Shown here in pieces: positions 44,301 through 45,404 of a DNA stretch of 45,404 nt (within the stretch, counting starts at the first letter, position 1; the number at the start of each line of letters is the position of its first letter). The translations under genes were made by a program, and so were the position numbers. The notes under the pieces were generated by a model. That model did not search any database, was not told the DNA's origin, and saw only the letters and a list, made by a program, of their open reading frames with translations. The DNA comes from Rhodanobacter sp. C06 (GTDB taxonomy: Bacteria > Pseudomonadota > Gammaproteobacteria > Xanthomonadales > Rhodanobacteraceae). The stretch spans positions 1 to 45,404 of the forward strand of contig NZ_MUNP01000065.1 in the NCBI RefSeq assembly GCF_002001105.1, given 5' to 3'.

Positions 44301-44956
44301 AGATGCGCAAGTTCCTGAAGTACGAGCTGGACAGGTACCTGATGGGCCGCGCCAGCGACAAGGTGGCCGAGGAGCCGCTGGCAAAGGTGGAGAACGAGCA
44401 GTACATCCACTACAACAAGGGCTCGCTGGTCTTCTACGCGCTGCAGGACTACGTGGGCGAGGACAAGCTCGATGCCGTGCTGAAGCAGTTCCTGCTCGAC
44501 CAGGGCTTCCAGCAACCGCCCTACACCACCTCGAAGGAATTCGTCGACGCGCTGTCCGCCACGCTGGGACCGAAGTGGCAGCCGTTGCTGGACGACTTCT
44601 TCTGGAAGATCACCTTGTTCGACGACCGCATGCTCGACGCCAGCGCGAAGCAGCTGCCCGACGGCAGGTACGAGGTGACGATGAAGGTGCACGCCGGCAT
44701 GATGTACGCCGACGGCAAGGGCAAGGAGACCAAGGCCGCCCCGAACATCCCGATCGCCATCGGCGTGTTCGCCGCCTCGCCCGGCGACGGCAGGGATGGC
44801 AAGCCGCTGTACCTCGAAAAGCGCCTGCTGCCCGACGGCGACAGCACGATCACCGTCACCGTGGACGGCAAGCCCGCGATCGCCGGCATCGACCCGTACA
44901 ACGAGTTGATCGACCGGGTGCCCGACGACAACCGCAAGGCGGTGACGCTGCAATAG
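41372..44956 (+). CDS. ABC-2 permease fused to an M1-type metallopeptidase domain
   Basis: 1194 residues. The first 590 or so residues hold about twelve membrane segments (MFLEILRFELRQQLKAPLFW at the start). The remainder, after a helix near residue 580 (LLGFAGLGGWIYYNANVL), is an extracytoplasmic M1-like part: an N-terminal beta region, then HEVAHQWWAH with zinc ligands His 934 and His 938 and a downstream Glu in MLSESLAQYSAL (Glu 958). The spacing from the second His to Glu is 19, against the usual 18. The aminopeptidase GxMEN motif is not seen; YMSFAQSFANTIPFSES lies in its place. Similar fusions occur in Xanthomonadaceae and Bacteroidetes and are often annotated as permease/M1 aminopeptidase. 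Confidence 0.9.
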   Translation: MFLEILRFELRQQLKAPLFWIIAFVFAALAFVFASTDAVVVGGASGNVLRNAPLVIVRLLDNLAPLCLLLAAAFVAGAALRDFDHGTAELVFATPLRKRAYLGGRFAAGYLVMVAIMLLCALGLAAGGSMPWVDAARLGPSNWHGYAWAFGVMVLPNLLFIAAVLFLLATATRSLLATLIGVIAFIVLLSIARLLTQDVNNHALAAILDPFGGRTLQIVTRYWAPEQINRQLPPLVGLLLFNRLLWSGVALLLAGTAFALFRADREGLRLRRRVQRAEPPLLRPAATATTLTLPAVRLSADWRARLVQLWRLLAFDTAGVLRGVPFLVMLVFGLVNLAFSLALSGRIYGTATYPVTHGVLELIAGSSQWLLYIIVMFYAGELVWRERAQRSAEVSDALPLPDWIALAAKLGALLAVIVTYLLAGAVFGIGWQLAHGYTHIEPGLYLGTLALQAIPFALLAVLALFLQVATDNRYLGYLLVIVWFVCQLAFPWLHWDHNLYNYAAAPDVPYSDLNGFGHFLVGALWFDAYWACLALALLVLAALLWVRGTGQGWRERLREARARLRPALAAVLAAALLGFAGLGGWIYYNANVLNHYASGTTQKRERADYEKQYAQYAGLPQPRITAVQADVDIYPYRRKLHIRAHYTLVNRHEVPVTELLVNYADHFVPQALAFAPHDTVSFDRRLGVAIYKLKTPLAPGASMPFDFDIDYAPKGFTNDSGETFLVHNGTFFNSGKLPQLGYQPDNQLTDRNDRRKYGLKLDVPRMPPLGDEAARANTYISNDADWISFDTTVSTAADQIALAPGTLQKEWTAGGRRYFHYAMQQPMLNFYSWLSARYAVKSEDAAGVKVSVYYNPAHAWNVGRMLEAAKDSLAYYDSHYTPYQFKQLRILEFPGYMSFAQSFANTIPFSESIGFIADLRDQSRIDYVYYVTAHEVAHQWWAHRVIGADMQGSTMLSESLAQYSALMVMKHKYGADQMRKFLKYELDRYLMGRASDKVAEEPLAKVENEQYIHYNKGSLVFYALQDYVGEDKLDAVLKQFLLDQGFQQPPYTTSKEFVDALSATLGPKWQPLLDDFFWKITLFDDRMLDASAKQLPDGRYEVTMKVHAGMMYADGKGKETKAAPNIPIAIGVFAASPGDGRDGKPLYLEKRLLPDGDSTITVTVDGKPAIAGIDPYNELIDRVPDDNRKAVTLQ

Positions 44957-45038
44957 GGCTGGCGACTTGAGGCGCGCGCGCCCGGATCACGAGGCAGGTC
45001 GCGATCGACAAAGCGGTTTCGAGCGTCTGTCGGCGCCC

Positions 45039-45078
45039 GGGTTACTTTTCTCTTGCGTGGCCAAGAGAAAAGTAACCC
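45039..45078. repeat. Dispersed hairpin repeat (GGGTTACTTTTCTCTTG type)
   Basis: GGGTTACTTTTCTCTTG (45039-45055) and CAAGAGAAAAGTAACCC (45062-45078) are perfect inverted arms of 17 bases with a 6-base loop. Elements of this sequence are, from memory, common in Xanthomonas, Stenotrophomonas and Rhodanobacter genomes, often after genes. Here it follows the fusion gene by about 80 bases and may act as its terminator. Confidence 0.82.
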
Positions 45079-45378
45079 AAAGAGAAGGCCACCCCGGTTG
45101 GCGATTTCCGTCCTTCCATGGACGGAAAGTTCGTGAAGCGGTGCCGGGCTTTTCGAGCAGGCTCGGGCAACCGCTCCTGCGTTGCCTCAACTCCGGCATC
45201 CATGCCGTCGCCTGCCCGCGCGAAAAGGCGAGCCCTTACATGGGCTCGCCCACTGCTCGGCCTGGTCGTCCCCGCTTCGCCGCCGCCCAGGGGCCCCGGA
45301 AAAGCAGGCGCGCGTCGTGCGCGCCAGAAGCAACAACAACAGCAACAGCAGAGCACTGCAGGCTCGCGGTTCGCCGTC

Positions 45379-45404
45379 TCCCTCCCCTGCGTGCAGGGGA
45401 GGGA
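45379..45404. repeat. CCCTCCCC-type palindrome at the window end
   Basis: TCCCTCCCCTGC (45379-45390) and GCAGGGGAGGGA (45393-45404) pair perfectly around GT. It is the same repeat type as those in and near lpdA. It may continue beyond the window. Confidence 0.7.

Larger units (their letters stand above)
44957..45404. other. Right-edge region without a gene, containing dispersed repeats
   Basis: No convincing coding frame. A minus-strand frame at 45042-45356 ends in SLGYFSLGHAREK, a peptide produced by a widespread Xanthomonadales repeat, and is probably not a gene. The region holds the hairpin at 45039-45078 and the palindrome at 45379-45404. Confidence 0.65.

Noticed and set aside
45042-45356. 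104-codon minus-strand frame at the right edge
   Set aside because: Composed of a dispersed repeat (ending SLGYFSLGHAREK) and a Cys-rich start; such frames are often annotated but are not convincing genes.

Overview
The window looks like chromosome from a high-GC gammaproteobacterium of the Xanthomonadales/Lysobacterales, most likely a Rhodanobacter/Dyella-type member of Rhodanobacteraceae. The basis is the order rpsI-rplM, coq7, a small phosphatase, speD, a Clp-type CRP regulator, together with an E3 that carries its own lipoyl domain, a periplasmic-type LigB, and Xanthomonadales-style dispersed repeats. This placement comes from gene content and remembered family sequences; no database search was possible.

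Layout. 1-760: an A/T-richer edge with the tail of a membrane protein, an HNH-type gene, and a 30-bp perfect inverted repeat that runs into the 3' end of tRNA-Gln(CTG). 763-3723: housekeeping genes (tRNA-Gln, rpsI, rplM, coq7, a COG4551 phosphatase, speD). 4155-13455: a Clp-type regulator, two GGDEF/EAL proteins of 982 and 983 residues, and dinG. A fused fragment of dinG 5' end and clp 3' end lies between the two GGDEF/EAL genes and records a tandem duplication of about 3.4 kb. 13459-15999: small accessory genes (HutD/Ves, NnrU-like, a small membrane protein, a DUF938 methyltransferase, YchJ). 16103-24334: ligB, an NRDE protein, a LysR regulator with a divergent MFS exporter, a secreted GH50-like glycoside hydrolase and an APC permease. 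24446-28981: small membrane proteins, a COG4280 protein, an ATP-grasp/gamma-glutamylcyclotransferase-like pair, a SnoaL-like protein and dinB. 29004-32443: a NatAB-like ABC exporter, a TRIC-family protein and a small membrane protein.

32562-36864 is the least understood part. An ECF sigma factor and a membrane protein with the position of an anti-sigma factor are followed by three paralogous single-TM proteins that share an upstream sequence. A DapB-like reductase without the catalytic HH pair interrupts the series. 36945-40222 holds aceF and lpdA (pyruvate dehydrogenase E2 and E3) without aceE. Divergently transcribed is an ABC ATPase plus an ABC-2 permease fused to an M1-type metallopeptidase domain. 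The right edge (44957-45404) holds only dispersed repeats.

How genes may work together: the Clp homologue in Xanthomonas is a c-di-GMP-responsive regulator, so its position beside two c-di-GMP turnover proteins is probably meaningful. dinG and dinB are DNA-damage genes but unlinked here. The sigma/anti-sigma pair may control the three paralogues; that is inference only.
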